Assembly: GCF_910592395.1 (NCBI RefSeq)
Contig: NC_088313.1
Coordinates: forward strand, 18,864,437 to 18,928,436
DNA length: 64,000 bases
DNA from: Lineus longissimus
Taxonomy: Eukaryota; Nemertea; Pilidiophora; Heteronemertea; Lineidae
Direction of reading: 5' to 3'
Notes under the pieces: generated by a model
The model's input: the letters and a program-made list of their open reading frames with translations, nothing else
The model's database searches: none
What the model was told of the DNA's origin: nothing
In this document: piece after piece, positions 1-11,995 of the stretch
Numbering within the stretch: position 1 is the first letter of the stretch
How the letters are laid out: each line of letters starts with the position of its first letter
Position numbers and translations under genes: made by a program

Positions 1-1228
1 AACAAACCGAATCTCTCGAATGTAAAGCAATTTTAATCACTTATCTCCGCAAAATATAATACTGAAAAGCTGCTTCTTTTCGGTGAAAAGTACTCAGGTA
101 ATACTGTGTCCTACAAATTTGCAAATTACAGTTACAAATAACAGATTATTTCATTCGCCGTATGTTACTATTTTAGAGGGGCGAAATGTTAGTTTGGCCA
201 CATAAAGACCTACAACCTCGAGAAAACGAGCTTCTCTCATGAATAAGTAAAACCAGACATATCCCTATCAAAAGACAACTAATCAAACAGGTATGTTTCA
301 CATCAAGTAGGAACCGCTAACTTGTAATTCCTCAAGTTTACCAATTCAAAATCAAATAAAAAGTAAGGTTTCTTTGCCCGACTCAACAGCACAACTATTT
401 ATAAATAATTTCGTGAATCGTTTTCGATAATTTCTGTTGACATAAAAAGAAGGCGACTCGTGGATGTGTTTGTAGTGATACATGTTAAATTGAGTGGTCT
501 TTAGTCGAATATGGCTTCTCATTATGCCTGACACACGCCGTTCTAACACCCGCGGACAAATCTGTGTGGCTTACCCCACAAATGGTAGAAAAATACATGA
601 AAATACCAATGAAAATATGAATTCGCGTTACAAGAATATCTACTTGATTTTCGTGAAGTTTTCTTTAGAAGACAAGAGAGAGGCGTTTGTGGCCTATTGT
701 GTTGTTAAAATGTGTACCCTTCCTTGTTGTCCCTTGCTTATGAAAAGCTTTGCCCTGGAGGGTTTTAAGGGTCGAGTTATCCTAGCGCTAAGACGAAAGG
801 ACAACGGTCCTCGGCTCAATGGTAATAGAGAGGGACAGTGTTTGCTCAACTGTCCCTCAAATAACTTTCGTCATTCGGACAGTCTGAGACTGGAAGAGAG
901 ACATGCCGGACGCGGGAACACGGAGAATATTTTTATGGAACAAAATACACTTTTCCTTTAGAATTCTTTATGGAATAAGCAAAATGATTTTCTGGATTAA
1001 GGTAGGACTAGTTGTGGTTTGACGGGCAAGATTTAGCTGTTACATCAAAAACAGTTATGGGTGCGTTTCCACGCGTTGCTGTTGCGTTTATAGAGCTTCT
1101 CTGCGACAAGAAAGAAATAAACCAAATTTTACGACCATAGTTTGGTCATATTTTTTACTTTTTACAGCATGACGGTGTGACCAATAATCCGTAATCCGTA
1201 AAAAAGTTTACCGACAAAAAGTAACAGT
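1..1228. other. AT-rich non-coding stretch upstream of the glass-like exon
   Basis: I see no gene here. A 155-codon open frame lies at 494-961, but it opens on GTG, lacks splice or family features and resembles nothing I know. The stretch is probably part of the intron before the glass-like last exon, because that exon begins at a splice acceptor. Confidence 0.5.
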
Positions 1229-1301
1229 CACCCGCGTGGGGGCTCGAACCCCAGACCCTCAGGTTAAAAGCCTGATGCTCTACCGACTGAGCTACACGGG
1301 C
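1229..1301 (-). tRNA. tRNA-Lys (anticodon UUU)
   Basis: The reverse complement folds as a 73-nt tRNA. The acceptor stem starts GCCCGTG, the D arm carries TAGCTCAGTCGGTAGAGCA, the anticodon loop is CTTTTAA (anticodon TTT) and the T loop is TTCGAGC. There is no intron and the discriminator base is G. The first acceptor pair is a G-U wobble. A run of five T on the transcribed strand (1216-1220) is a good Pol III terminator. An almost identical copy lies at 4033-4105. Confidence 0.95.
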
Positions 1302-1449
1302 TATTGAGTTCAGCGGAAGAATACTCAATATATAAGGCAGTCGAACTCATTTAGACATTCTCTCCTGAAACATTTCAAACTTCTACAACAGCACTAAAGT
1401 TTCTTTTTTTCAATTACTTAACACATCATTACTGTTCTTGTCTTTTCAG

Positions 1450-2536
1450 GGAGTTTTCTATGTTCAAAGAGAAGAACCCTCACGACATCGCTGATGCCCT
1501 TCTCTCTTTGAAACACGCCGTGGTCCATCCCCAGATGAATAACCAACTCTCACCCCTTTCGCCCTCCTTGACGCACTTCTCGCCATCCATGACGTCACCA
1601 GGGAGTCACGGGACCGTCGGCCATGGACTCAGCCACCAATCCCCCTACGGGGCAACATACGGGCCCTCATCAAGCAGCTACCCGCCGCAGTATCCGGAAC
1701 ACAACGGGTCCCAAGCGACCAACAACGTGCCATTTCCTTCAATGAGTGTTAATGTCTCTATGAGCATGAATGTCGGCTTGCCGGGACAAAATGGACAAGT
1801 TAACCCACACCCGCTGCAACAACAATGGTGTAACCAGCAGCAGCACCAAAGTCCGCCACAATTCACTCGGGATTACTCAGCAACTCAACCCCAATATTCA
1901 GCCACCTTCAACGCCCATAACCAAACGTACAGCGCATCTTACTCGTTTGCGTCAGACTTGAGAAACATTGCCAATAATGACCGGGAAAACTTACACCGGT
2001 ATCATGATCCGTACAGGCAAATGAGCCAAAAGCCATACGGCACATCACCTAACCTAGTCCGGCGGACGAAGCTTCAACCAGGCCGCCCTGAGCCTCAAAT
2101 TGACACGGGGAAGGTGAACCTGTGTCGGATATGCGGCAAGACGTACGCGCGGCCAAGTACGCTAAAGACTCACATGAGGACGCATTCAGGCGAAAAACCG
2201 TATAGGTGTTCAACTTGTAATAAATCTTTCTCACAAGCAGCGAACTTGACCGCTCATATCAGGACTCACTCGGGAGAGAAGCCCTTCCGGTGCCCCATAT
2301 GTGAGCGGAGGTTCTCGCAGAGCTCCTCCGTCACGACCCATATGCGGACCCACAGTGGCGAGCGCCCCTACCGGTGCCGCATGTGTAAGAAAGCGTTCTC
2401 CGACAGTTCGACTCTCACCAAACATTTACGGATCCATTCGGGAGAGAAACCGTACCAGTGTAAACTTTGTTTGCTGCGGTTTTCGCAGTCAGGGAATTTG
2501 AATCGGCACATGAGAGTCCATGCCAGTTCTGCTTAG
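1450..2536 (+). CDS. glass: Glass-like C2H2 zinc-finger transcription factor, last coding exon
   Basis: The exon opens after a pyrimidine-rich acceptor ending TTTTCAG at 1449. It stays open through the Met at 1460 to TAG at 2536, so the 358 codons from that Met may be only the C-terminal part. The first ~215 residues are rich in Ser, Pro, Gln and Asn, like an activation region. From about residue 221 to 355 there are five consecutive C2H2 fingers joined by HSGEKP-type linkers. The finger sequence, including [44 protein letters not shown] and [17 protein letters not shown], closely matches Drosophila Glass as I remember it, a DNA-binding factor needed for photoreceptor development. Orthology rests on this finger match. 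The first exons lie outside the window or were not recognised. Confidence 0.88.
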
Positions 2537-3395
2537 TAGAATCTAGCCGATTACCTGCCCGATACTCGTCCGCACTGTCACACGTACACAGGTACTGAAG
2601 ATGTTGCTTTTCATTTTTTGGCTCCATCTTGCTGCCAAACATGCTTTCGAGATTGATCCTCCGAGTCCAAACAATGTACATTTTTATGAATTTTCAAATT
2701 GGTGCTTTTAAAAAGTTCTGCATGCTTGCCGGGATACTTGCCTGAAATGTTTCGGAAATAAGCAATACATACAGAAATAACAAAAAGGATATGGTATGTC
2801 ACATGATTCGAAATGGCGTCAAGAAATTCGCGTGAAGAATATGGTTGTTTCTGGTGGAACCTTTACGATCTTATTCCTTTATGGTGAGATACCAACAACG
2901 TTATATTGTAGATGAAAGTTGATAACTTTTTTCACTTTCACCGTGGAGTGTTCATTGTTTTTTTGAGTTTACCCCTCCTTTGGACCGTGGAAATAACTGC
3001 CGTGAATGGGTTCCTAGATTCCTACGCAGCCCGCAACGAACTAGATCAAATATATTGATGACGTCAGCTTGGAGAACGGATAAGTGTTTTTTTTGAGATT
3101 TTAGAAGATAACAGCATAATGACAAACCCTGAGACATTCGTCCAAAACTAAGTTATAAGACTATTTATTACGTTATTTGTCATAGCTTCTGTCTTAAATA
3201 TAATTCTGCTACCGTTTACACAACCACCAGGAAGGAGAGAGAAAGTATATGAATTTGTTCTATCAGTATAACTTCTCAATACTAGATTCCTCAAATTTTT
3301 TGGGACATCCTGTATCATCCGAATGAATATATGAATAACTTGTGTACATATTATAAATTATTCGGTATTACAATAAACTAATGTCAATGAAACTG
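2537..3395 (+). other. 3' UTR of the glass-like gene
   Basis: Non-coding sequence between the stop codon and the AATAAA at 3372-3377. No other gene is visible. An mRNA 3' end a few bases past the signal is inferred. Confidence 0.55.
3372..3377 (+). terminator. Poly(A) signal AATAAA of the glass-like gene
   Basis: This is the first AATAAA in a suitable place downstream of the stop, about 840 bases beyond it. Confidence 0.55.
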
Positions 3396-4032
3396 CTTGC
3401 TTTTCTTCCATCTGTCTTAAGTACAGTTCTTGTAATACACTTGTCATAAATATTTTGTTTCAAAAATTTATCGTCATTCCTGTCCGCGGGGACATACAAT
3501 TCGTCAAAATGGTCAAGTCGTATGCGACAACTCATTGAATTGTCTTGTATGTATGAAAATCGCTGGTCTACGCAAGCCTGTCACATCAAGAATTAATAAC
3601 ATAAAAAAGACGACGTTTCGCTTTAACAGAGGAGGAAATTTAGGGCTAATACAAGTCCCGTGCGTGAACAAAAGAAACATTTATTTTCCTATCAAAATAT
3701 TACGTCCGTATTTCAAAACACACTCTTCAAGGAGCGGTTAGGGGCCCGAATGTCCAAAACGTGAAAATACTTCATGTCATTCACAATGACTCGTAAAAAA
3801 ACATGTACAGTGTGTGTTATTTTTTAGTCAAGAGTCAAACAAGCTATTGTATCCTCTAAACAACTGAAGCATAGCTGTAGAAAACTAGTTCGGTCACGTC
3901 GTGTCCCTTGATTTCTTATCTTAAAAATATTTTAGACACGCCGCAAAAGCCGTGCGCGTCCATAAAATGTTAGCAAAAAGTTTCATTGATCAGACGGCGA
4001 AGGCGAATTAGTCAAATGATCAAAATGTATAA
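3396..4032. other. Intergenic, nothing recognised
   Basis: AT-rich sequence with no convincing exon, repeat or RNA gene apart from the tRNA that follows. Confidence 0.5.
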
Positions 4033-4105
4033 CACCCGCGTGGGGGCTCGAACCCCAGACCCTCAGGTTAAAAGCCTGATGCTCTACCGACTGAGCTACA
4101 CGGGC
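4033..4105 (-). tRNA. tRNA-Lys (anticodon UUU), second copy
   Basis: Same 73-nt sequence as the copy at 1229-1301, including the G discriminator, while the flanks differ. A TTTT run on the transcribed strand (4022-4025) serves as terminator. The copies are about 2.8 kb apart and lie on either side of the glass-like exon, pointing to local duplication or gene conversion. Confidence 0.95.
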
Positions 4106-4591
4106 TGTTGAGGTAAGTATGTCTTTGTTATGGAGTAAGCTGGAGGAACTGTCCCTCGAGAGTACAACTACATTCTTGTGAGGCACTGAGCGACAAAATC
4201 ATATTAATTAAGTGATATCATCTCAAATGAGAGTGTCTTAAAAGGATTAGCCGACCACAGGAAAACCACGTGTCAGTTCATCAGGAAATGAGAAGTTACT
4301 TTGAGGTTGCGGCAGTGGATAATCCGCGCCCGGGGGAGGAGCACCTAATCATGTGCTGCTATGATCAAGTTACATTAGACTTCATCGGGTGACACTTGTT
4401 CAGCGGCGAAGCTCCGAGGAAGAGAGGACGGGTGAGCATCAACTTGAAACACACGGTATTTTGTTATAAAAATGCTGACTCAGGAGGTGCTCAGGGCCGA
4501 GGCCAATAGCACTGCGTCTGGAGTGTGGTACATGTATCTGCCACTGAAGCAACAATGTATAGCCATACTGAGTGTTCCCCTGGCTGCTCTC

Positions 4592-7500
4592 TCAAGAAGA
4601 CTGGTGCCGCCTTCTACGCTTCCGTTGAATGACCGTCAGCTTCTGGGGCGGGACTGGACATTCTGATTTGGTCCTGCTTGATACGTAGACAGGGGGAGCC
4701 AGTATCTCAACCATCAGGAGGATCCAGACTGAAATGCAAATATGAAACGAGTCAAGCAGATACGCAACGACCATGCGTCAGAGTGAAAATCACTATTGCG
4801 GCGCTACACTTGGCGGCGCATGGTGGCGAATACGGAATTATCTACCCCTGGCCACCGAAATCCACTCCCAAGTTCTCCCTTTAAGATTCTTGTCGACATC
4901 AAGCAAGCAAACAGTGAAAGTGTTGCGAGATCGGAAAGATACTTACTAGTGAGGACCAAGATTGTCGCTACAATGGCGAAGACAAACCCTCGATGGAACT
5001 GGACATTCAGGTCATAAATCGGTATCTTTGTCCCGTCAAATATCTTGACGATAAAGATGAGCGTGTTAAGTATCCCAAAGAGCACGAACAAGGCAATTTT
5101 ACTAATCCAAGAGAGAACTTCTTGTGTTGGGAAATAGTAGCTGGCGCGTACGCTGAAACTTGTGATGAAGCCAGCAACAACAAGCCCGCAGCAGACGAAG
5201 TTGGGGATGGTGAAAACAAGACTCAGGAAGTTGCCCGGGATATCGATGAGGAACGAAGGATCTATCAACTGGAGATTCAGTTCAGGAAGATTGAGTTGGT
5301 CTTTCAGATCTCGCCATTGTTGTTTCATTTCCGGAGAGATGACGGTCTTTATATAGTCCCGCAGTTTTGGCAGTTTGTCGAAAAGGCAGTCACTGCTGCT
5401 TTGGTCCAACTCTTCGCGAATAACATCTGTGCTCTGGCTCTGTGAATCGATTTGACCCCTGTGGACGGAATGATTTCTTCAGTTATCAAACGGTTTTAAT
5501 GATGTTTTGCATGGGTTTCAAATCTGAACTCGATAAGGAAACCATTGTGAGGCTTATGATATAGAGAAGACAGGGCCCTTTCTCAACTTACAAGATCTTT
5601 GCCCACTTCGGTTTCATAGTGGGGTCAAAAGTCACCCACTTCTGCAGCACCGCCTCCAAGGACAGCCAAAGGACAATAAAAGTCAAGATAAGACTCAGGC
5701 ACCAGGCCCTAGGTGGCGCTGTATCCATCATGGTGGCTCGGAACATCTTCCAACGCAATTTGGCATTGAACTCTCCCGATGAGGTACACTGGTCTAACTG
5801 GGAGCAGGAGGCGGAGTATTTGGCCAGTTTGGATGAAGATGCAGTGGTGGATTTATCTTCCTTCTTTCGATACAGTGTCGGCATGGAGCCGAAGTGATTA
5901 TCGCCTTGTTTGCACTTTTGAAGAGAGTGCGGCGTTTCTAAAGAGGAAAATATATCACGGTAGAATACAATGTAGCGCATTGGCCGGACGTCGATTGCGG
6001 CCCCTTCGTGAATTTGGGGTGGCTTATGCCGACAATTAGGAATTCTGTCTGCAGAATCAGATAAGAATCTGGCCCAAGCTCATGTTGTGCTAGCTGGACT
6101 GGACAATTTTAGCTTCTCTTAAAGGGTTTACATGAACTTGTTATCCTCTCCCACCCAAGACTACTTACTGACTTCTTTCAGCGGGACTGCAGCAATCTCG
6201 GGCTCCGGTCTGAAGATGGAGAAGAACGCTTGCAGGAAGAAGATGAAAGAAGCACCAATTGCGCAGCCGAAACCTGCCTCGACGAGCGCCCAGCCCGACT
6301 CTTTTACCAGATGTGCGCTAGTCAGGGGAAGACCGTCGGCGATCTGTGCTAGCTGAGGAAGTGACAAAGAAATGATGATCAGTGTAGGGCGATGGATGAT
6401 TGAATGAATGTGAAATTCACAGAAACAAAATGAACAGCTTGTCAAAAAGGTTATCGACAACGGCTTGCTCTTATCATTTTAAGACCATCACACGGAATAG
6501 CTATTTGTTTGTCACATCCCACCGGTCGGTCAAAGCAAGTTTGTGGTCCGTCTTCCCGAAAGATTGCCTGGGTCAGAATAAGTGAGGGAACTTCTTCCTT
6601 CATTTACCATTGGTCCCCACCACTCAAACAACATCAGTCCAGCAGCATTAAAGGCGAGGTGAATGGTAGCCGTCCCAAGGACGATGCAGCACTTTTTCTT
6701 CCCTTGCAACCAGTTTCCGCTGCGCAACTTCCGAGGCCAGAATGCAAAGAAAATGACGATGGTTCCGGTGATGATCACGGGCATTAGGAACATCAACTGA
6801 AAAAGAAAATATGAAGATGTGATTATATGCTCCCTTGTTGCCACCACCGGTCTAGAGTGATAGCCAAGTCTGCCTAAAATTTGATCTTGAGGCATCTCTA
6901 GCAGCCTCAACTACCTCTGAGATTCTCTCAAACGCCCGACAAAGCTTAAACGCCGCTGGTCGAAAACTGCAAAGTACGACTCCGACTCGGTGTCATTTTC
7001 CTGAAATTCGCATTCGATCTGAAAATTGTCAGAGCATACGGAATGAACATACGTAGTCGCCCCTTACCATTCCCATGTTCTCCATTGTGACTCCGACCAA
7101 GAGCGGTTTCTTGACCATATCCGCGAATCCGTCTATCTTCCTCATCAAGGTAATCAGCTTGTAGAACAACGATTTGTAGTGCATCATCTTCTTGCCAAGT
7201 GCGCGCATGTACTTAGCTATGCGCATGCCCTGTTTGATGACCTGGCTTACACCTGGAAAAAAGGAAGCCACAGCAGCTCCGGCCAACGCCCCAGCTAATT
7301 CCTCACATGTCAAATCTTTGAAACTTCGTCGTGTAAGGTCAGCGAAATCCTCTAATTCTTTTGTTGCCTGCGTTATGGACTTATTAAAGGCTCGGATGGT
7401 ATCGAGAAGTTCGTCCATTATCAGATCCTGCTTGAACTCGATCCTGAACCATGGTAACGGCAGAGAAAGTGCGGCGAACATCAAACCGCCAAGTGCGAGG

Positions 7501-10193
7501 ACGACGGCTGTAACTTCTCCTATTCGTAACCATTTCCCCAAATGTGTGAAGTTTTTGAGAAATTCCTTCACCCACGTCATTCTTGCGGAGACAACATCTT
7601 TGTTGTCCCTGATTGGTCTAAAGACTGAAAAGGCGAACATCGGAACAACTATGGCGGCGAAACAAAGTGTGTACAAGCAGACGATCAACCAGGTGTGTGA
7701 AGTCAGGACGTGAACAATAGCCATGGCGTTGATGACAACATAAAGCAAGCTGATCTTGATTGGTGTTGGCATCCTGTCCTTGTGCCGTTTCTTGATCTGG
7801 AAGATGATAAAGGCAAGAAGAACAGCGCAGAGAACAATTTGAAGCGAATTCCCAAGGATCTTTCGCCAAGGCAACCGGGTCATCGCATCAACTCTATCTC
7901 CTTCTGTTGAAAGCATCTCAGCTCTTTCATCGCCTGCGTTCTCTCCCTCCTCTGATGATTGCAGGTAGCCAGACGACAGGTGGACCACGTTCATTATCAG
8001 GGCGAGGAATCCTGGAAGAAGGCACAGAGACTTCAGCGTACGCGTCGATTTGTCGTGCGTCAACCTGCAATAGAGGAACAAAATACAAATTGTCTGTGGA
8101 CACCTTTAATCAGTTTGTGGGCTGCCATTCATTCTGACAGAGTTGCCCATCTCAGGCGGTAACACTGAATCGCGTTGTTATCAGCGCAAGGCTACGAAAA
8201 CGTAAGGTTTTACATGAAGGTATCACTTTTAGTGCCACTCCTATTACTATAAGCTGAGGCAAATATGTCCACAACAATGCGACATTTAGTTCTTCCAGGC
8301 TATGCCTGTCTGGTGCAGCTTTGTATTTGTGGCAGCCCCTGATGCAGCTCAGGAGCGCAGAATTTACGATGATCAACTATCACATCGAGTCATTTACACC
8401 GGACGTCAGAATCGTTCGGTAGTCTGAACTCCTCCATTGTCATCGAATTAAACACTATCATGATCTACCTTTTGTTGGAATCGACGTGAAGAAGAGGCGC
8501 CCAGTTGTCGACGCAGTCCTCCTCGCTTGGGATGTCCCGGTACCTGTAGGCAAGCCAGGCGTGTTCGGAGAAACCTGGTACTCTCCAGATCACAGCTATG
8601 ATGAAGCCACAACCAAGCGAAACAAGGGGAATAACTGAAAAGGACACAAGTAGAGATTGTGATCGTGGATCCTCCGTTGAAAATTTGATGGATATATGTC
8701 TATTTTAGTCGCTGTCGTGATTGTTGTTTCCATTAAGCTCCATCTATCTAATCATCAGTTTTCTGGAAACGGAGCAATGTAGTGTTGATGATGAAGAGCT
8801 GGCGGCGACTAAGGTTCCTGCAGAATTTGCTTTGGAGAACATATCCAGACGATGGTGTCATCAGCAAGAAAAGCAGATTTATGCTCTGTGGTGTTATCTC
8901 AGTTCTGAGATTCAGAATAGAGAGAAGAGGCGGGGACCAAGAATGGAGCCCTGGAGTGTATGTTTCGGAGGTTAGGTCTTCGCCCACTTACATGTGTAGG
9001 CAGTTGCCAGATACGGTGACCACGTCTCGGCAATGAACGCCTGGGCCGGGGGCGAGTAGGATGAACAGACGATCAGCACGAGAAGCATCCTGGTTAGCCA
9101 ATGAGGAAGCGCGAACTGAGCCATGAAGGTTGATGACGATCTGAGCGCGCCATTTAGGGTGGACCACGTGACTACCGCATCACCAGCTATCACGATGCTG
9201 GCAAGTATCTCGAAGAGTAGACGCCTGAAAAAGAAACGGTCATGTGACCCTGTAACATAGATTTCCACTCACAAGAATAGTAGGATATTTTGTTCCTGTT
9301 ATCCCATTCTCCACACCCGTTCCCTTCTTATTACTCATCTAACATAAAACACTTCTCCATTTATGTCCTTATCTTTACTCGTCTGACACGCAAGGCGTGC
9401 ACCGTGCTTTTCAATCCTTCGAATTAAACCGAGGTTCCTGGTACATGTACCTGGTTTCTATGACAGGGCAAGCAAGAGACCGCACCAAGTAAGGAAGTGA
9501 CCGCGTCTAAGCCCAGAACAGAATTGGAATAGAGAACCTCCCTCTCCATACATGTTCCCTTCTTTTTCTCTTCAGACACTTCCTCTTCTCACTGGCATTC
9601 ATGTTCCCTTCAAGTCGTGACATCTTTTGCTCGTCAGGCTGATACATAAAGTGTTACGTTACCACCCCCGTCGCCAACTAACATGGTTTTTCCTTTTTCC
9701 TGGCACACAAAACGCATCACTCCCTGTACATACCTTTAACTCCTGACACTCAAACTTTACCATCTCCATCTCAATCTAGCTCGTAGTGCAAATGCCCCAT
9801 TTTCTTGGACAATCTCTCTTTGATCTTTTTCGTTCAAATAAATGCCCTGAAGGAACTTCAAAAAGCCCTCCCTGGCGGCCAGCATAGGGAATATAAGAGA
9901 ACATTTCTGTGTCGGTCTTTTCGAATGCAGTTGAAATTTCTTTACACTTACAGATATCCTAGCGTCCCCGCAACAGATTGCACCCAGACGTTGGTCACAC
10001 CCGATGTTGTCAGCACAACCGGAGGGAAGACAATATGCGTCGTCAGGACGAAGAATGCGGCGAGGAAATATCCAAGACGAATAAATCCCAGGAATGTCCC
10101 CGTGATGTTGAGCAGAATACGGTCACACTGTTCAGTCAGGTTTTGTTTGGAGATGTGAGTGTCCGGCACGGTTTTCGTTTTCACTGTCTCCAT
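4592..10193 (-). CDS. Uncharacterised multipass membrane protein, nine coding exons
   Basis: I do not recognise the family. Reading phases join these minus-strand exons: 9952-10193, 8992-9224, 8469-8634, 7068-8064, 6608-6796, 6169-6352, 5592-5937, 4947-5437 and 4592-4728 (TGA at 4592-4594), giving about 994 residues. About 16 hydrophobic segments are visible: four in exons 1-3, five in the large exon 4, three in exons 5-6, one in exon 7 and three or more in exon 8. Exon 4 has an acidic loop and, near its end, a small-residue stretch (EELAGALAGAAVASFFPGVS) followed by a basic amphipathic region. The C-terminus is basic (RKRRRR). The start is the Met at 10193, in a good context (A at -3, G at +4); an in-frame Met lies at 10301. 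The acceptor of exon 8 must be GAG rather than the adjacent CAG to keep frame. A membrane transporter or receptor role would be a guess. Confidence 0.75.
4770..4885. repeat. Dispersed repeat, copy 1
   Basis: The stretch in the last intron of the membrane-protein gene, around GGCGGCGCATGGTG and ending CTCCCTTTAA, resembles 22775-22870 with scattered differences. Both copies share the order GAAAATC, GGCGGCGCATGGTG, CTGGCCA and CCCTTTAA. Confidence 0.55.
9240..9945. other. First intron of the membrane-protein gene
   Basis: Between coding exons 1 and 2. I see no exon or repeat family here, only pyrimidine-rich sequence. Confidence 0.5.
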
Positions 10194-11995
10194 TATGATA
10201 TGGTCACCATTTAATTTGGGAGTAGTAGTCTTGATGAAGATCCGTAGTTTAAGAGTTTTATTAGAGGCTAGGTGCGTTTGGCTACCCCGAAGTGTGAGCA
10301 CGATGTCGTGGCTTCCACTGAAAGGTTTAAACTGCAGGACTGATGGGGAGTTAACTGTTACAACCCTATCACGTATGTCTTACATTCCAGCACCGTATAG
10401 ATCCGGAGTTGGATCTATGCCAAGGTTGATGATGGATACGAAGACTCGAAGATCGTGCTCACTCGCTATGAGTTTTATCCGTCTTGTAGTATTCCGGCGG
10501 CACACACAACACTGTCATATCCAACATACTCAAGTGAAGCAGAGAGGAAGATGCTTAACTATCAACATGTCATCCAGTTAACCCCTGGAACAATTTATCC
10601 TAATATAGAATTCTATGTAAGGAACGTGGAATTAAAGTTCGGTTGTGCAATCTTCGTGTCTATATGCATTGTCTATATGCCTTGTGACTTGAGATAGGAC
10701 TTCCTTGTATGACAAGGCCGACTTCCTCATTATGAACTTTCTTTGGCTAATTAGTCATTGTGCTGTCGAGACATGGTGGTGGTACAGCCGCTGTAGGCCG
10801 CCTATACGCAATGTGTGCAAAGATTGATGGCCCTAATTGCAGGGAAGTTCAAATTCGATAAATAATAGTCCGAAATATGATGGCCGTGGGATGAAGCTTC
10901 AGGCCTTTGAACCGTCTGTGGTTGTTCCCCATTATTTTAGTGTTTCCATACAGCTAGAAAGACAATGATTTTTCAGTGGGGGGAACACAGAAAATGTGTC
11001 AATCTATGATATAATTTAGCGTTCACACTCAAAAAAGTTGCGGCGGGGATCGAAGACCGTCACCATGTATCTGTCTCTTTAGTCACACCCGCGCTGTGGC
11101 GACACACTATACGTCTCGTTAGGGAGTTTTTCCCAAATGTAGGCGATGATGACGTACCCATTAACAGGACGTATCATCTATTTTAAAATGCGTTTCCAAA
11201 GTGATTGCATGAGGACAACCCATTTGTGTCGTATATCACTGGAAACGCCCGATTCCCCTGATTCTGCAGGATGTTAAATCGGGCATTTTATTTCTTTAAA
11301 TAAATCATAAGCGTCGCATTTTCTCCTAGCTCTGTTCACCATCCCAAATGGCAATATTGCTAATACAATCACGGAAAACCCCAAATATTATACATTTCTG
11401 CCTGAAGAATTCTTACAGTGACAATTCTCCCGTGAAAGACAGTTACTTACGCTACACAAAAATCAAAAAAAAATCGAGGGTCAACCATTGAACTTTTGAG
11501 ATATGCTGAATTTTGCACAAATCAGCGAAAAACGCACCAATTGGCACTGGACGGCATTTCAACACGGGACCGACGCACATCACAAGTTCAGTGTACACAT
11601 ACGTCGGCAACAACAGTAAAATGCGTAGTTTCTTGTTAACCGCCTATTGAGTAGCACTTTAGGTTTCAGAAACTCTCAAAAACATGACTGTCTTTGCCAA
11701 AACAACTGCTAAATCAACACTGGCGTACTGTGAGGACCAAAAAATCAATAATATTTTAGGAACTACGGGTTGGCCGTGCATGAATACAAAAAGTCCCTAA
11801 TGAGACCTATACATTTCAAATCCCGGCAGAGGTGGAATTCATCAAATATGAAAACAACTAGCATGGCGGCACAAAATCCGGATTTTCATTTTTATCGTTA
11901 TTAAATCGTGATTTTCGGCTAAATCAAAAGCCTTTTCGTCGTTCTGCAGTGCCAGGCTCATATTGTTTTTATTGGAGATCAGTGTCCTGCCTAAG
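10194..11995. promoter_or_regulatory. Divergent upstream region of the membrane-protein gene and NUP107
   Basis: The two genes start head-to-head, about 1.8 kb apart by their ATG codons, so both promoters should lie here. I see no clear TATA box. A dispersed repeat occupies 11117-11308. The rest holds no recognised feature. Confidence 0.4.
11117..11308 (+). repeat. Dispersed hairpin-forming repeat, copy 1
   Basis: About 192 bp, present again at 20785-20980 in the same orientation. Both begin CGTTAGGGAGTTTTT and end TTTAAATAAATCAT. Two pairs of complementary words could form stems: GCGTTTCCA (11190-11198) with TGGAAACGC (11240-11248), and CCCGATT (11248-11254) with AATCGGG (11277-11283). Both stems are intact in both copies. 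The 3' half is almost identical between copies while the 5' half differs at roughly ten positions. Not assigned to a known element class. Confidence 0.75.

Noticed and set aside
494-961. 155-codon plus-strand open frame
   Set aside because: Opens on GTG rather than ATG, has no recognisable motif, splice context or composition typical of a protein, and lies in what is probably an intron.
3983-4186. 67-codon minus-strand open frame
   Set aside because: It is a translation of the tRNA-Lys gene and its flanks.
7192-7713. 173-codon plus-strand open frame
   Set aside because: It is antisense to the large exon of the membrane-protein gene, whose minus frame is supported by splice phases and hydrophobic segments.
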